From positions 124,001-188,000 of the forward strand of contig NZ_JACVOP010000004.1 in assembly GCF_018882365.1 (NCBI RefSeq): DNA of 64,000 nt, in the 5' to 3' direction. The position numbers and the translations under genes were made by a program. Source of the stretch: Polynucleobacter sp. 71A-WALBACH (GTDB lineage: Bacteria > Pseudomonadota > Gammaproteobacteria > Burkholderiales > Burkholderiaceae). Within the stretch, counting starts at the first letter, position 1, and every line of letters begins with the position of its first letter. The notes beneath the pieces were generated by a model. The model was not told the DNA's origin. It worked only from the letters and a program-made list of their open reading frames with translations, and made no database searches. Below, in pieces: positions 34,632-43,538 of the stretch.

Positions 34632-34866
34632 ACACCCAACCCTGAATCCAGATCTCGGTATCCTTCAGCTGGCGCCAAGGAATGAGTTCAATTTGTTTAT
34701 CAAAAACAGCTTCAATCTCAACGAATTCAATTGCACTATCTGACAACTCTGGAAGAATGACCTTGCTCACCAGAAAGTGCTTGCGCTTATGACTGGGTTT
34801 TACTGCGGTCCATTTGCTCAGAAGCAGCTTCTTGGGGTTGAGTGGGTTTTGTTCTTTAGAGGGCAT
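34630..34866 (-). CDS. TIGR02450-family Trp-rich small protein
   Basis: A 78-residue protein matching the TIGR02450/DUF2389 pattern: NPKKLLLSKWTAVKPSHKRK near the start, then KHFLVSKVI and IPWRQLKDTEIWIQGW at the end. Function unknown. The ATG at 34866 (MPSKEQNP) overlaps the upstream lipoprotein stop by 11 bases and is preferred; an in-frame ATG at 34881 would add five residues. Neither has a clear ribosome site, so translation may depend on coupling. Confidence 0.8.
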   Translation of the reverse strand: MPSKEQNPLNPKKLLLSKWTAVKPSHKRKHFLVSKVILPELSDSAIEFVEIEAVFDKQIELIPWRQLKDTEIWIQGWV

Positions 34867-35149
34867 TGCACTGAAATTCATTTGTATCGCTGATCAGTTT
34901 TCCTGAGCTAGGAGTAAAGTTATTGCTTGAGTCCTGGATCTGGGCGGGGCACTTCAAATCAAAATAACTCTGTGGTCCCAGACTTCCACAGTAGTCGTAT
35001 TGGCGATCCTGAAACTGCATTTGCGCCTTTTTGAGAATCATGGTGGATTTAGATCTAGCGTTATCTATGCACGTCCAAGTAGTGTAGGTTTCTCGTCCAC
35101 AAGCTATCAGCCCTAGGGACAATAACAATATGGGCAGTATTTTATTCAT
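34856..35149 (-). CDS. Small cysteine-containing lipoprotein
   Basis: A 97-residue predicted lipoprotein: MNKILPILLLSLGLIACG gives a signal peptide with lipobox LIAC (Cys17). The mature part has four further Cys (in TWTCID, YDYCGS, LKCPAQ and FQCNAL), which could form two disulfides in the periplasm. No family recognised. In-frame starts also exist at 35173 and 35194 but would place extra residues before the signal. It overlaps the downstream Trp-rich gene. Confidence 0.7.
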   Translation of the reverse strand: MNKILPILLLSLGLIACGRETYTTWTCIDNARSKSTMILKKAQMQFQDRQYDYCGSLGPQSYFDLKCPAQIQDSSNNFTPSSGKLISDTNEFQCNAL

Positions 35150-35269
35150 AGCAGTGAGAATAGCCTGATTCATTTCTTTTTGCTGGTAAACCATTTTGTA
35201 TTAGTATTTATCTCAACGAGTTCCTGAGCTAGGAATATCGCCCATAAGAAAAAATAGACTAGGAGATGT

Positions 35270-36316
35270 ATGGATATCAATCGTCGCGATGCATTGAAAA
35301 TTGGCGCTACTACCGCTATCGGTGGCATGCTCATGCCCGGTATGGCTAGCGCCTCAGATCGTACGCCTATTGTTGTAGAGCCGCTCACGGGTAAGGCAGG
35401 ATTTAGAGTGGCTAATTATTTACCGAAAATGGGTGCTAGCTCGCGTTTAGGTTTGGTGACTAATGATGGTTTGGTGGTGGACATTCCTGCTGAAGCGGCT
35501 CGGCAAAAACTAGAGCTTTCATTTGATCCAACTTCAATGATCTCCTTAGCTGCTTCAGGTAATCGCGGTTTGCTAGATTTGGCAACCCTCTTTAAGAATC
35601 GCAGCAAGAGCTCATTTAATGTAAATCAAGTGGTTTTACTATCGCCTATTCCTAAGCCCCAAAGTAATATTTATTGTGTCGGCTGGAACTACCTGGATCA
35701 CTTTGACGAAGGTATGCAGAGCCGTGCTGATAAGACAGTCAAAGAGTACCCCAAGGTTCCAGTGCTGTTTACCAAGGGCACTCAAACTATGAATGGCCCT
35801 TTTGATTCCATTCCGTACGATGCTAGCTATTCGACTACGATTGATTGGGAGGCTGAACTAGCCGTTGTCATTGGTAAAAAGGGGAAGAACATCTCCGAAG
35901 AAAATGCAATGGAGTATGTATTTGGGTATTCTGCCTATAACGATACAACTGCGCGTGATGTTCAGCAAAAGCGACATTCAGGTCAATGGTTTAAAGGTAA
36001 AAGTCTAGATGGCCATGGTCCGATGGGTCCTTGGGTTGTCACAGCTGGTGGTGTGAACTTGGATGACACTCGAATTATCTGTCGAGTGAACGGCATAGAA
36101 AAACAAAATGCGAGTTATAAGCAGATGTTTTTCAAAATCCCAGTGATTATTTCCGAGTTGTCACGAAGTTTGACTTTGCTACCTGGTGACATTATTGCTA
36201 CTGGTACGCCGTCGGGTGTGGGTTACAGCAGAAAGCCACCAGAATTTCTTAAGCCGGGTGACATGATGGAAACTGAAATTACCGGTGTCGGAATTATTCG
36301 CAACAAAATAGCCTAG
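35270..36316 (+). CDS. Tat-exported fumarylacetoacetate hydrolase-family protein
   Basis: A 348-residue FAH-family hydrolase/isomerase preceded by a Tat-like signal peptide: NRRDALKIG (residues 4-12), a hydrophobic stretch and cleavage near ASASD. The domain core includes NIYCVGWNYLDHFDEG, PVLFTKGTQTMNGP, the metal-binding DWEAELAVVIGKKG and the terminal LLPGDIIATGTPSGVG. FAH enzymes split C-C bonds in ring-cleavage products and are normally cytoplasmic. The twin-Arg signal suggests the folded metalloenzyme is exported. Substrate unknown. Confidence 0.82.
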   Translation: MDINRRDALKIGATTAIGGMLMPGMASASDRTPIVVEPLTGKAGFRVANYLPKMGASSRLGLVTNDGLVVDIPAEAARQKLELSFDPTSMISLAASGNRGLLDLATLFKNRSKSSFNVNQVVLLSPIPKPQSNIYCVGWNYLDHFDEGMQSRADKTVKEYPKVPVLFTKGTQTMNGPFDSIPYDASYSTTIDWEAELAVVIGKKGKNISEENAMEYVFGYSAYNDTTARDVQQKRHSGQWFKGKSLDGHGPMGPWVVTAGGVNLDDTRIICRVNGIEKQNASYKQMFFKIPVIISELSRSLTLLPGDIIATGTPSGVGYSRKPPEFLKPGDMMETEITGVGIIRNKIA

Positions 36317-36320
36317 AAAG

Positions 36321-36352
36321 TAGTGGTGGCATCCCTTTTGGCGCCACCACTA
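36321..36352. terminator. Hairpin between convergent genes; possible terminator without T-run
   Basis: TAGTGGTGGC paired with GCCACCACTA (10 bp, 12-base loop). Neither flank has a T-tract, so termination would need Rho or another factor. Confidence 0.5.
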
Positions 36353-36359
36353 TTAAGCT

Positions 36360-37943
36360 CTAAAGCACCCAGAAGTGATGGGTGCCATCTTTACCCAGTT
36401 GCTCAACTAAACCAAATTCCCAGTCAAGATAGGCTTGCATCGCTGCTGGATCTACGCTGGTTCCTTCGTATGGCCGCTTGTAACGATCCAGTGGTGGCGA
36501 TGCCAGATGGATAGGACCTTTTTCAATCTCTAGGCCTGCATCTATCCAGGCTTTATTACCGCCGGATAAAACAAGCACCTCGGCTGTTGTCAGTCCCTGT
36601 ATCTCTTGTGCAGCAAATAGTGCAAGTTCACCAGTGGTGCTGGTAAGTACATAGCGATTTGCTTTTGGTAGCTTCTCTAAAGCCTTGGAGAATTGCGAGC
36701 GAAGGGCAAACCAACTTCCGGGAATATGACCCTTCACATAATTTGCATGCGTACTTAAATCGACAAAGATGGTGGTGCTGTCATTCTGTAGCCATGTTGC
36801 AGCGGTCTTCACATCAACAGTTTGAATGTCAGGGGTTGCTGGAAGAGGGGCAACCCACGCGCCTTTTTCAGTAAGGTCTGAAGTTTTGAGGTCATCAATG
36901 ACATAGACATCCCAAGCCATCTGCGCAAGCCATGAAGCCGGCATGTTGGCTCTAACCCCACTAGGGTCTGCTAGGACAATACGTGCGCCACGAACTGGAG
37001 CAACCATTTCCGTCTCTTGCACTAATTGACCGCCCGGTGTTGAGCGAAATCCGGGAAGGTGACCAGCTTCATATTCTTCAGGCGTTCTCGTGTCAAAAAA
37101 ATAAGTGGTTCGCTCAGCTTGAGATTTCCACTGCTCAATATCGGTAAGCTTAATGCGTTTAACACCAGCTCGATCAGCAACGCTACGCGCACGTTCGGCT
37201 GCCTCCAAAGCCGTGCTCTCGCTTACCTCTTTGAATCGACGACTTTGACCTTTGTCCAATTCTTGCCCAGCTAAGGTCCAGCCAATCGTGCCATTACGCA
37301 ATGCATTTACTTCGTTTGGGATGCCTGCATTAATCAGAGATTGAGTGCCGATGATGCTACGGGTTCTGCCTGCGCAGTTCACAATGATTTTGGTCTTTGG
37401 GTTTGGTGCGAGCTCTGGAACCCGTAAGACTAGTTCAGCGCCAGGGACACTGATACCAGTAGGGATGCTCATAGTTTGATATTCATCAAAGCGACGCACA
37501 TCCACTACGACAACATCTTCCTTGGCATCAATTAATTTTTTTACTTCTTGTGCAGATAGGGAGGGGGTATGTCTTTTGGATTCCACAAACTCACCAAAAG
37601 ATTTGCTGGGAACGTTCACATCTTTAAAGACTTCGCCACCAGCCGCTTTCCAGGCTTTAACACCGCCTTCAAATACAGAGACATCTAAATAGCCTAGTTC
37701 AGAAAGTCTCTCTGCAGCTAGCTGAGCATAGCCTTCGCCATCGTCAAGCGTGACAATCGGCACATCTTTTCTCGGGAGCTTACTAAATGCATCTACCTCA
37801 ATACGTGACAGTGGAAAATTAGCAGCAAACAAAGGGTGTTCTTGCGCATGCGGATCTTCTTCGCGCACATCCAGTAGTGCAATCTCCTCTTTTTTGAGAA
37901 GCTTGTTTCTAACAAAAGCGTAATCTTGTTTTTTAATCAGCAT
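36360..37943 (-). CDS. Four-domain rhodanese-like protein
   Basis: A 527-residue tandem rhodanese, with repeats at about residues 5-105, 125-235, 262-355 and 372-475. Each has the CH2-type D-R-E/H-P-G pattern (LLDVREEDPH, VVVDVRRFDEY, FFDTRTPEEYEAGHLPG, FVDLSTHANYVKGHIPG). Only domain 2 has the persulfide-carrying Cys, Cys190 in NCAGRTRS; the other loops read TLDDGEG, LADPSGV and TSTTGEL. It may be a sulfurtransferase with three structural or substrate-binding domains. Upstream by 48 bases lies a Bug receptor on the same strand. Confidence 0.9.
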   Translation of the reverse strand: MLIKKQDYAFVRNKLLKKEEIALLDVREEDPHAQEHPLFAANFPLSRIEVDAFSKLPRKDVPIVTLDDGEGYAQLAAERLSELGYLDVSVFEGGVKAWKAAGGEVFKDVNVPSKSFGEFVESKRHTPSLSAQEVKKLIDAKEDVVVVDVRRFDEYQTMSIPTGISVPGAELVLRVPELAPNPKTKIIVNCAGRTRSIIGTQSLINAGIPNEVNALRNGTIGWTLAGQELDKGQSRRFKEVSESTALEAAERARSVADRAGVKRIKLTDIEQWKSQAERTTYFFDTRTPEEYEAGHLPGFRSTPGGQLVQETEMVAPVRGARIVLADPSGVRANMPASWLAQMAWDVYVIDDLKTSDLTEKGAWVAPLPATPDIQTVDVKTAATWLQNDSTTIFVDLSTHANYVKGHIPGSWFALRSQFSKALEKLPKANRYVLTSTTGELALFAAQEIQGLTTAEVLVLSGGNKAWIDAGLEIEKGPIHLASPPLDRYKRPYEGTSVDPAAMQAYLDWEFGLVEQLGKDGTHHFWVL

Positions 37944-37991
37944 AAATCTTCTTCTTTATTTTCTTGTTGTTTCTGTGGATTAACTGAAGCA

Positions 37992-38969
37992 TTAATCTAA
38001 TTTAGCATTCGATTTTTTTACCACTTCACCCCAGCGAGTAATCTCTTGATTGATGTAGTTTACTAATTCAGGGCGACTCATCTTCGGTGCGGTGGCGCCC
38101 ATAGCTGCCCAACGTTCTTTGATTTCAGGTGAGGCGAGAGCAGTTTGCACTTCTGCACTCATCTTATCAACGATCTCTTTTGGTGTTCCTTTGATTGCCC
38201 ACATGGCATACCAGCTATAAACCACAAAGTCTTTGATACCCAGCTCTTGCGCGGTTGGCACATTAGGAAAAGCGTCTACACGCTTTTGCGTCGTGACGGC
38301 GACTGCAATTAACTGACCATTCTTGATGAAGGGTGCTGCGCCAGCTAGAGTGTCAAACATCATATCCACTTGGCCAGCTACTAAGTCCTGCAGGGCGGGG
38401 CCAGTACCGCGATAGGGGATATGGGTGATGAATAACTTGTTTTGCATCTTAAATAATTCACCAGTTAAATGCTGGGATGTGCCGTTGCCGGTGGAGGCGT
38501 AGTTGTACTTTCCTGGATGCTTGCGAATTTCTTCAATAATGGATTTCAGATCATTCTTCGGAAATTTAGTTGGGTTGACTACGATGACATGCGGCACACT
38601 GCCAATGATGGCGACAGGCTCAAAGTCTTTGGTGATGTCATAAGACAGATTGGTATACATGCTGGGAGCAATGGAGTGATGCACTGCGCCAAGAAGCCAG
38701 GTATAGCCATCAGGAGCCATTTTTGCGGCAACTGCTGCGCCAACAGTGCCGCCAGCTCCACCTTTATTGTCAACGATGATCGAGGTGCCCATTTGCGTGG
38801 ATAGCTGCCGGGCTAAAGGTCGCCCAAAAGCATCCACGGCACCACCAGGTGGGAATGGGTTGATAAAGGTAATAGGCTTATTGGGAATTGGCCAGTTAGT
38901 AGCTTGGGCAAATGCTTGTAAGCTAATCAGTGCGCTAGCTAATAAAACAAGGGTATTTCTGATTTTCAC
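37992..38969 (-). CDS. Bug/TctC-family periplasmic solute-binding protein
   Basis: A 325-residue receptor with a signal peptide (residues 1-22, LQAFAQA) and the family loops PNKPITFINPFPPGGAVDAF, IIVDNKGGAGGTVGA, and KMAPDGYTWLLGAVHHS. The start is GTG at 38969, with GGAG six bases before it. It probably shares a transcript with the rhodanese gene downstream (48 bases), which might hint at a sulfur-containing ligand, although that is speculation. No TctA/B genes adjacent. Confidence 0.92.
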   Translation of the reverse strand: MKIRNTLVLLASALISLQAFAQATNWPIPNKPITFINPFPPGGAVDAFGRPLARQLSTQMGTSIIVDNKGGAGGTVGAAVAAKMAPDGYTWLLGAVHHSIAPSMYTNLSYDITKDFEPVAIIGSVPHVIVVNPTKFPKNDLKSIIEEIRKHPGKYNYASTGNGTSQHLTGELFKMQNKLFITHIPYRGTGPALQDLVAGQVDMMFDTLAGAAPFIKNGQLIAVAVTTQKRVDAFPNVPTAQELGIKDFVVYSWYAMWAIKGTPKEIVDKMSAEVQTALASPEIKERWAAMGATAPKMSRPELVNYINQEITRWGEVVKKSNAKLD

Positions 38970-39128
38970 TTGTGTCTCCGTAATTTTCTAGTAGTTTTCC
39001 CTATTTTGGAGGATTTAGAGGATATAAGAGTTATCCCTGATAGAGCCCCTGAATTCCTCTGGTTTTTATGGGGATATACTAAATCCGAGCTCAGTACTCA
39101 CACTTTGATCAGAAATATAGGAGACAAG

Positions 39129-39317
39129 ATGTCACAACACGATACATTGTTGGCTGCTTTTGAAACTTACAAAGCAGAAAACGAAAAGTTCATTGAAAAA
39201 GGCATTAAGGCATCTGCTGCACGTGCTCGTAAGGCTTTGCAAGAAATTGCTGGCGCATGTAAAGAGCGTCGTAAAGAAATTACAGCCGCTAAAGAAGCAA
39301 TGGAAGCTAAGAAGTAA
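39129..39317 (+). CDS. Small histone-like/coiled basic protein
   Basis: A 62-residue, Ala/Lys/Glu-rich helical protein: ETYKAENEKFIEKGIKASA then ARARKALQEIAGACKERRK and KEAMEAKK. AGGAGA precedes the ATG; an open frame running further upstream to 38970 is unlikely to be translated. Short Lys/Ala-rich proteins of this type are often called histone H1-like in betaproteobacteria and may be nucleoid-associated. It has its own strong terminator, suggesting high expression. Confidence 0.7.
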   Translation: MSQHDTLLAAFETYKAENEKFIEKGIKASAARARKALQEIAGACKERRKEITAAKEAMEAKK

Positions 39318-39341
39318 TTCGTCTTACTCCGAATTAAATTC

Positions 39342-39380
39342 AGCCTGGTTCCCACAAGGAGCCAGGCTTTATTTTTTATT
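39342..39380 (+). terminator. Intrinsic terminator after the histone-like gene
   Basis: AGCCTGGTTCC / GGAGCCAGGCT, 11 bp with one G-U pair, loop CACAA, then TTATTTTTTATT. Confidence 0.9.
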
Positions 39381-39669
39381 GGCTGACAGCAAACAAAGTG
39401 AGCTTCATGGCTTTACTCCGAATGGCTAGTAGGCTTTGATACTCCGGACTATGAGCCCATGACTGGGAGCATTCCAGATCAGGAAACTCCAGTTCTACAA
39501 ATGCGCTAAAGGAATCACACTTCAATTCGTTCCAGAGGAATGTGTTGAATGATCCCCGAGAGGTGATTTTTCCCTGATATAGAGCAACCGTATCCCCCAC
39601 TTGAGCTCGGTACTCCTCAAATGCCTCCAGATCATTTAACTGAATAAGCCCAATCACTTTAATAGTCAT
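39376..39669 (-). CDS. DUF1330-family protein
   Basis: A 97-residue small alpha/beta-barrel (dimeric ferredoxin-like) protein: VIGLIQLNDLEAFEEYRAQV, then FVELEFPDLECSQSWAHSPE and YQSLLAIRSKAMK match the DUF1330 pattern. Function unsettled; related folds are small monooxygenases or stress proteins. Its stop lies in the T-run of the opposing terminator. Divergent from the 3-hydroxyisobutyrate dehydrogenase gene. Confidence 0.82.
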   Translation of the reverse strand: MTIKVIGLIQLNDLEAFEEYRAQVGDTVALYQGKITSRGSFNTFLWNELKCDSFSAFVELEFPDLECSQSWAHSPEYQSLLAIRSKAMKLTLFAVSQ

Positions 39670-39753
39670 GCCATCTCCTGGTAATTTATGAGGCTAGTTT
39701 ATAAGCAAGCTATAGTGAGATATTAGAACTTCACTATCTCATCAGAGGCAAAT

Positions 39754-40635
39754 ATGAAAGTCGCATTTTTAGGTTTGGGTAATATGGGCCTGCCGATGGC
39801 TCTCAATTTAATTAAAGCAGGTCACCAGGTTCAAGGGTTTGATTTAGCGCAGACTCAGCTTGATGCTTTCAAGGCTGCTTGTGGTATTCCTGCGCAGAGC
39901 GCATCAGAAGCTGCTATAGATGCAGAGGTCATCATCAGCATGCTGCCAGCCTCACGCCATGTCGAGGCTTTGTATTTAGGTGATTCTGGCTTGCTTGCTA
40001 CAGCCAACCCAAGAGCTTTGCTTATCGACTGCTCCACGATTTCTCCTAAGGTATCTCAGGCGGTAGCCGCCGCTGCAAAAGCTAAAGGCTTTGCCATGAT
40101 TGATGCTCCAGTCTCCGGTGGTACTGCAGGCGCTCAGGCGGGAACCTTGACCTTTATGGTCGGCGGTGAAGCGCATGATGTAGAGCGTGCTCGACCATTG
40201 CTAGAGAAGATGGGTAAAAATATTTTTCATGCGGGCGCAAGCGGTAGTGGTCAAACCGTCAAGGTCTGTAATAACATGTTGCTGGGTATACAAATGCTGG
40301 GTACCAGTGAGGCATTGCGCTTAGGTATAGCTAATGGCATGGACCCTAAGGTGCTCTCTGACATCATGACCAAGAGCTCGGGTCGAAATTGGGTCCTGGA
40401 ACTGTATAACCCTTGTCCCGGCGTAATGGAAAACGTGCCATCCTCAAAAGGATATGTAGGGGGCTTTGGCGTCGATCTCATGTTGAAAGATTTGGGTTTG
40501 GCGACTGAGAACGCAAGCGATCTAGAAGCGAGCGTTCCGCTAGGAGAGTTATCGCGTAAGCTTTATGAAGCGCATAGCAAAGCGGGTAATGGACAACTCG
40601 ATTTTTCGAGTGTATTTAATCTAGCCGCAGATTAA
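39754..40635 (+). CDS. mmsB: 3-hydroxyisobutyrate dehydrogenase
   Basis: NAD-dependent beta-hydroxyacid dehydrogenase converting 3-hydroxyisobutyrate to methylmalonate semialdehyde in valine catabolism. The 293 residues have VAFLGLGNMGLPMALNLIKA (NAD loop), the signature DAPVSGGTAGAQAGTLTFM, and the catalytic Lys region KVCNNMLLG. Tartronate semialdehyde reductase is a close relative, but the C-terminal part (SSKGYVGGFGVDLMLKDLGL) favours MmsB. No other valine genes are adjacent. Confidence 0.88.
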   Translation: MKVAFLGLGNMGLPMALNLIKAGHQVQGFDLAQTQLDAFKAACGIPAQSASEAAIDAEVIISMLPASRHVEALYLGDSGLLATANPRALLIDCSTISPKVSQAVAAAAKAKGFAMIDAPVSGGTAGAQAGTLTFMVGGEAHDVERARPLLEKMGKNIFHAGASGSGQTVKVCNNMLLGIQMLGTSEALRLGIANGMDPKVLSDIMTKSSGRNWVLELYNPCPGVMENVPSSKGYVGGFGVDLMLKDLGLATENASDLEASVPLGELSRKLYEAHSKAGNGQLDFSSVFNLAAD

Positions 40636-40671
40636 ATACCGGTTATGCCAATGCAACACCGGTATTGTTTT
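40635..40671. terminator. Hairpin between mmsB and rhlE; probable terminator
   Basis: AATACCGGT / ACCGGTATT (9 bp, 14-base loop), followed on the plus strand by GTTTTATC. It may serve both convergent genes. Confidence 0.65.
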
Positions 40672-40676
40672 ATCAG

Positions 40677-41960
40677 TTAGCGGTTGAAACTACGTTTAGG
40701 TGGGCTGCCACGCTTAGCCGCAGGCTTGCCACCACCGGCACCACCACCAGCATTGCCTGGGCGGGGTTTTCTGGATTGTTGGTGTTGTTGGCTTCTTAAT
40801 TGGATCGGTTGTGCTACCGCATTTGGATCTGGCTCAAATCCAGCAATCACTTCTTGCGGTAGTTTTTGCTTGATAAGCTTCTCAATATCTCGGAGCATCT
40901 GATGTTCGTCGACGCATACCAAGGACACTGCAACCCCATTTGATCCGGCTCTACCAGTTCTACCAATGCGGTGCACATAATCTTCAGACACATTGGGTAA
41001 GTCGTAGTTCACGACGTGGGGGAGTTGATCGATATCGATGCCACGCGCCGCAATATCAGTCGCAACTAAGACGGTGATTTTTCCATCCTTAAAGTCTGCT
41101 AATGCTTTGGTGCGAGCACTTTGACTCTTATTGCCATGAATAGCCATGGCGGTAATCCCATCTTTCTCGAGCTGGGTCACTAATTTATTGGCACCATGTT
41201 TAGTGCGGGTAAATACGAGAACTTGCTGCCACTGATTTGTTTTAATCAAATGCGCCAATAAAGGATGCTTTTGAGTTCTATCTACTGGGTGAATAAGTTG
41301 AGCAATGGCTTCATTAGCGCTATTGCTTCGCGCCACCTCGATTAATGCAGGCGAATTAAGTAAACCATCGGCCAAAGCTTTGATCTCGGTAGAGAAAGTC
41401 GCGGAAAATAATAAGTTCTGACGTTGCTTTGGTAATGCGGCCAAAATCTTTTTGATATCGCGTAAGAAGCCCATGTCCAACATGCGATCCGCTTCATCAA
41501 GGACGAGGATTTCAATATTGGCGAGTGAGACACAGTTTTGTGACATTAAATCGAGGAGGCGACCCGGTGTTGCTACCAAGATATCTAGACCTGCAGCAAT
41601 AGCTTTAATTTGTGGGTTAGCGCCGACGCCGCCAAAGATCACAGTGGATTTAAGGCCGGTGTATTTACCGTAAGTCACAACAGATTCTTGAACTTGCGCG
41701 GCTAGCTCACGGGTAGGAGTCAAAATCAGCACGCGTAACTGACGTTTGCCACCGGCTTTGGCTGTAGTACTTAATCTTTGCAGAATCGGCAGAGTAAAGC
41801 CGGCAGTTTTACCGGTGCCAGTTTGGGCTGCGGCAAGTAAGTCTCCACCCTTCAATACGGCAGGGATAGATTTTTCTTGAATAGGGGTAGGGCTGGTGTA
41901 GCCTTCCTCGCTAATAGCGCGAAGAATGGATTCTGATAAACCAAGATCTGTAAATAACAT
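40677..41960 (-). CDS. rhlE: RhlE-type DEAD-box RNA helicase
   Basis: ATP-dependent RNA helicase acting on ribosome assembly or mRNA decay. The 427 residues contain the Q motif ([25 protein letters not shown]), motif [10 protein letters not shown], motif II DEAD, motif III SAT, and motif [12 protein letters not shown]. The C-terminal tail is Gln/Gly/Lys/Arg-rich ([17 protein letters not shown]), as usual for RhlE. The ATG at 41960 is chosen over TTG at 41969. The upstream leader holds a dyad (42022-42045) described separately. Confidence 0.93.
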   Translation of the reverse strand: MLFTDLGLSESILRAISEEGYTSPTPIQEKSIPAVLKGGDLLAAAQTGTGKTAGFTLPILQRLSTTAKAGGKRQLRVLILTPTRELAAQVQESVVTYGKYTGLKSTVIFGGVGANPQIKAIAAGLDILVATPGRLLDLMSQNCVSLANIEILVLDEADRMLDMGFLRDIKKILAALPKQRQNLLFSATFSTEIKALADGLLNSPALIEVARSNSANEAIAQLIHPVDRTQKHPLLAHLIKTNQWQQVLVFTRTKHGANKLVTQLEKDGITAMAIHGNKSQSARTKALADFKDGKITVLVATDIAARGIDIDQLPHVVNYDLPNVSEDYVHRIGRTGRAGSNGVAVSLVCVDEHQMLRDIEKLIKQKLPQEVIAGFEPDPNAVAQPIQLRSQQHQQSRKPRPGNAGGGAGGGKPAAKRGSPPKRSFNR

Positions 41961-42021
41961 AGGGGCCAAATAAATATTGGCCCGTATTCAATTAAACGAC
42001 TATCCCGGCCAATGGGGTGAG

Positions 42022-42045
42022 CTGCCACACTTCAAGTGTTTGCAG
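42022..42045 (-). other. Hairpin/dyad in the rhlE upstream region
   Basis: CTGC...ACACTT-C-AAGTGT...GCAG, a symmetric element 62 bases upstream of rhlE. No T-run follows in either direction, so it is not a standard terminator. It could be an RNA structure in the leader or a DNA-binding site. Confidence 0.45.
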
Positions 42046-42067
42046 AAAGAGTCGTTATTTTAAGCTA

Positions 42068-42658
42068 TCAGGCCGCTGTGCCGGCTGGATTCCAAAGATT
42101 TGGCGTTACAGAGTTTGCATAACCTGAAATAAATAATTTTTCTGAGCCTGTAAGGGGGTCAAACACAGCACGCTCAATGCGGCCAATGTTTCCGCCATAA
42201 ACATGGATGCTGATAGAGGTTTGGTCACTCAAAGCATTCTCCACTATATGGATGTCATGGGTATTGGGGGATACGGTGGCTACTTGGCCTGGTTCACAAA
42301 GGAAGAATTCATCGGCCTTGTAGCTTCCATCAGGCTGTTGGTAGTAGTTAGCGCTGCGTTCTTGACCGCGTAGCTGACCCACCATGCCCCAAACGGTATG
42401 GTTATGAAGTGGTGTTTTTTGACCAGGACCCCAAACAAAGCTCACCACAGAAAAGCGATCGAGTGGATCTGCGTATAACAAGTATTGCTGGTAGTACTGT
42501 GGATGCGGTTTGGAAAAGTCTTCCGCTAGCCAGTCGTCAACACGAATGAGATTCTCCAGGAGCTTCTTTCCTTTGGTGAAGATAATCTCTTCACTCGGTT
42601 TGCTCTCGAGGAGAGTTGCGAGCTCCTTTACAAAAGTGAGTAACTTGCCTTCTTGCAT
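42068..42658 (-). CDS. Cysteine dioxygenase-family thiol dioxygenase
   Basis: A 196-residue cupin oxidising a thiol (cysteine or 3-mercaptopropionate) to a sulfinate with non-haem Fe(II). Metal ligands are His85 and His87 (LHNHTVWG) and His137 (THDIHIVE). The ATG at 42658 follows GAGA by about seven bases; an open frame to 42697 would overlap the thioesterase gene. It is about 20 bases downstream of the thioesterase on the same strand. The 3-mercaptopropionate dioxygenase branch is as likely as true cysteine dioxygenase. Confidence 0.85.
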   Translation of the reverse strand: MQEGKLLTFVKELATLLESKPSEEIIFTKGKKLLENLIRVDDWLAEDFSKPHPQYYQQYLLYADPLDRFSVVSFVWGPGQKTPLHNHTVWGMVGQLRGQERSANYYQQPDGSYKADEFFLCEPGQVATVSPNTHDIHIVENALSDQTSISIHVYGGNIGRIERAVFDPLTGSEKLFISGYANSVTPNLWNPAGTAA

Positions 42659-42680
42659 TGAAGTCTCTTTATTGGTGATG

Positions 42681-43100
42681 TTATTGACCGGCCGCAAAAA
42701 GCCAGTCAGGTAGGCCTTTGGGTTTTAGGCTGGTGGTGTCAACGCAAACAATGTGAAGTAAGGCAGTTGCAATGAGTTCAGGCTCAACTCCCTCAACAAT
42801 ACGTTTCGCCGTTTGCTTCACCGCAATCTGGGTTCGCCCGCGATGCTCGATGACTTGATCAATGCTCAACAGATCATCTAAGCGCCCCGGCCTATGAAAG
42901 TTCATCGTGATTTCGCGTACGGGAAGCAAGATTCCAAATTCATTAACTAATTTAGTTGGACTTAAGCCTCTTTGCTGAAGCCACTCTGAGCGACTGCGTT
43001 CAAAGATTTCTAAATACCGAGCATGGTAGACGAAACCTGCAGCATCAGTATCTGAGTAGCAAACACGAAAGAGGAAGGGTGGATCGGTCAATTGGGTCAT
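42681..43100 (-). CDS. Hotdog-fold acyl-CoA thioesterase (4-hydroxybenzoyl-CoA type)
   Basis: A 139-residue hotdog thioesterase. The catalytic segment YSDTDAAGFVYHARYLEIFE with Asp in TDAAG is characteristic of the YbgC/4-hydroxybenzoyl-CoA thioesterase branch. FHRPGRLDDLLSIDQVI and IAVKQTAKRI form the core strands. It sits between a GNAT gene (15 bases upstream) and the thiol dioxygenase gene, probably one operon. Substrate not determinable. Confidence 0.87.
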   Translation of the reverse strand: MTQLTDPPFLFRVCYSDTDAAGFVYHARYLEIFERSRSEWLQQRGLSPTKLVNEFGILLPVREITMNFHRPGRLDDLLSIDQVIEHRGRTQIAVKQTAKRIVEGVEPELIATALLHIVCVDTTSLKPKGLPDWLFAAGQ

Positions 43101-43115
43101 ATGAGTAAGGTGCTT

Positions 43116-43538
43116 TTAGATAGATAGAATCATATCGCGATGTTCGATACCTGCTTCTTGATAGATCTCGCCTTGCACAATAAATCCGAATTGCTCATAA
43201 AACGCAATGGCTGATAGCTGGGCATGTAATTCAAGTTGAGTGATGCCTAGGGATTTGCTCAGCTCTAGTAGGGTGCTGAGTAATTGCATCCCAATGCCTT
43301 GTCTTCGATAGTCTGGTAATACTGCCATGCGCCCAATTCTTCCAATATTTCCAGGTAAGGTAACTAGACGAGCGGTGCCGATGCACTGTGACCCCATATA
43401 AGCTAGGGCATGCTGAGCAGTTAGATCATGTTCATCTATCTCCATTTCCTCTGGAACGCCTTGCTCCTGGATAAAGACATTTTTTCGGATTGAGTAGGCC
43501 TCTTGCTCGGCATCCCGCCAGGATTTAATCAAAATCAC
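43116..43538 (-). CDS. GNAT-family N-acetyltransferase
   Basis: A 140-residue acetyltransferase. The acetyl-CoA site is in IGRMAVLPDYRRQGIGMQLL (RRQGIG is motif A), preceded by IRKNVFIQEQGVPEEMEIDE, which is typical of the YjcF/ElaA-like subgroup, and followed by AIAFYEQFGF. Substrate unknown. First gene of the minus-strand cluster 43538-42068. Confidence 0.87.
   Translation of the reverse strand: MILIKSWRDAEQEAYSIRKNVFIQEQGVPEEMEIDEHDLTAQHALAYMGSQCIGTARLVTLPGNIGRIGRMAVLPDYRRQGIGMQLLSTLLELSKSLGITQLELHAQLSAIAFYEQFGFIVQGEIYQEAGIEHRDMILSI

Noticed and set aside
38970..39128. N-terminal extension of the histone-like 62-aa protein
   Set aside because: The internal ATG at 39129 has a good AGGAGA site, and the upstream part lacks similarity to the rest in composition.
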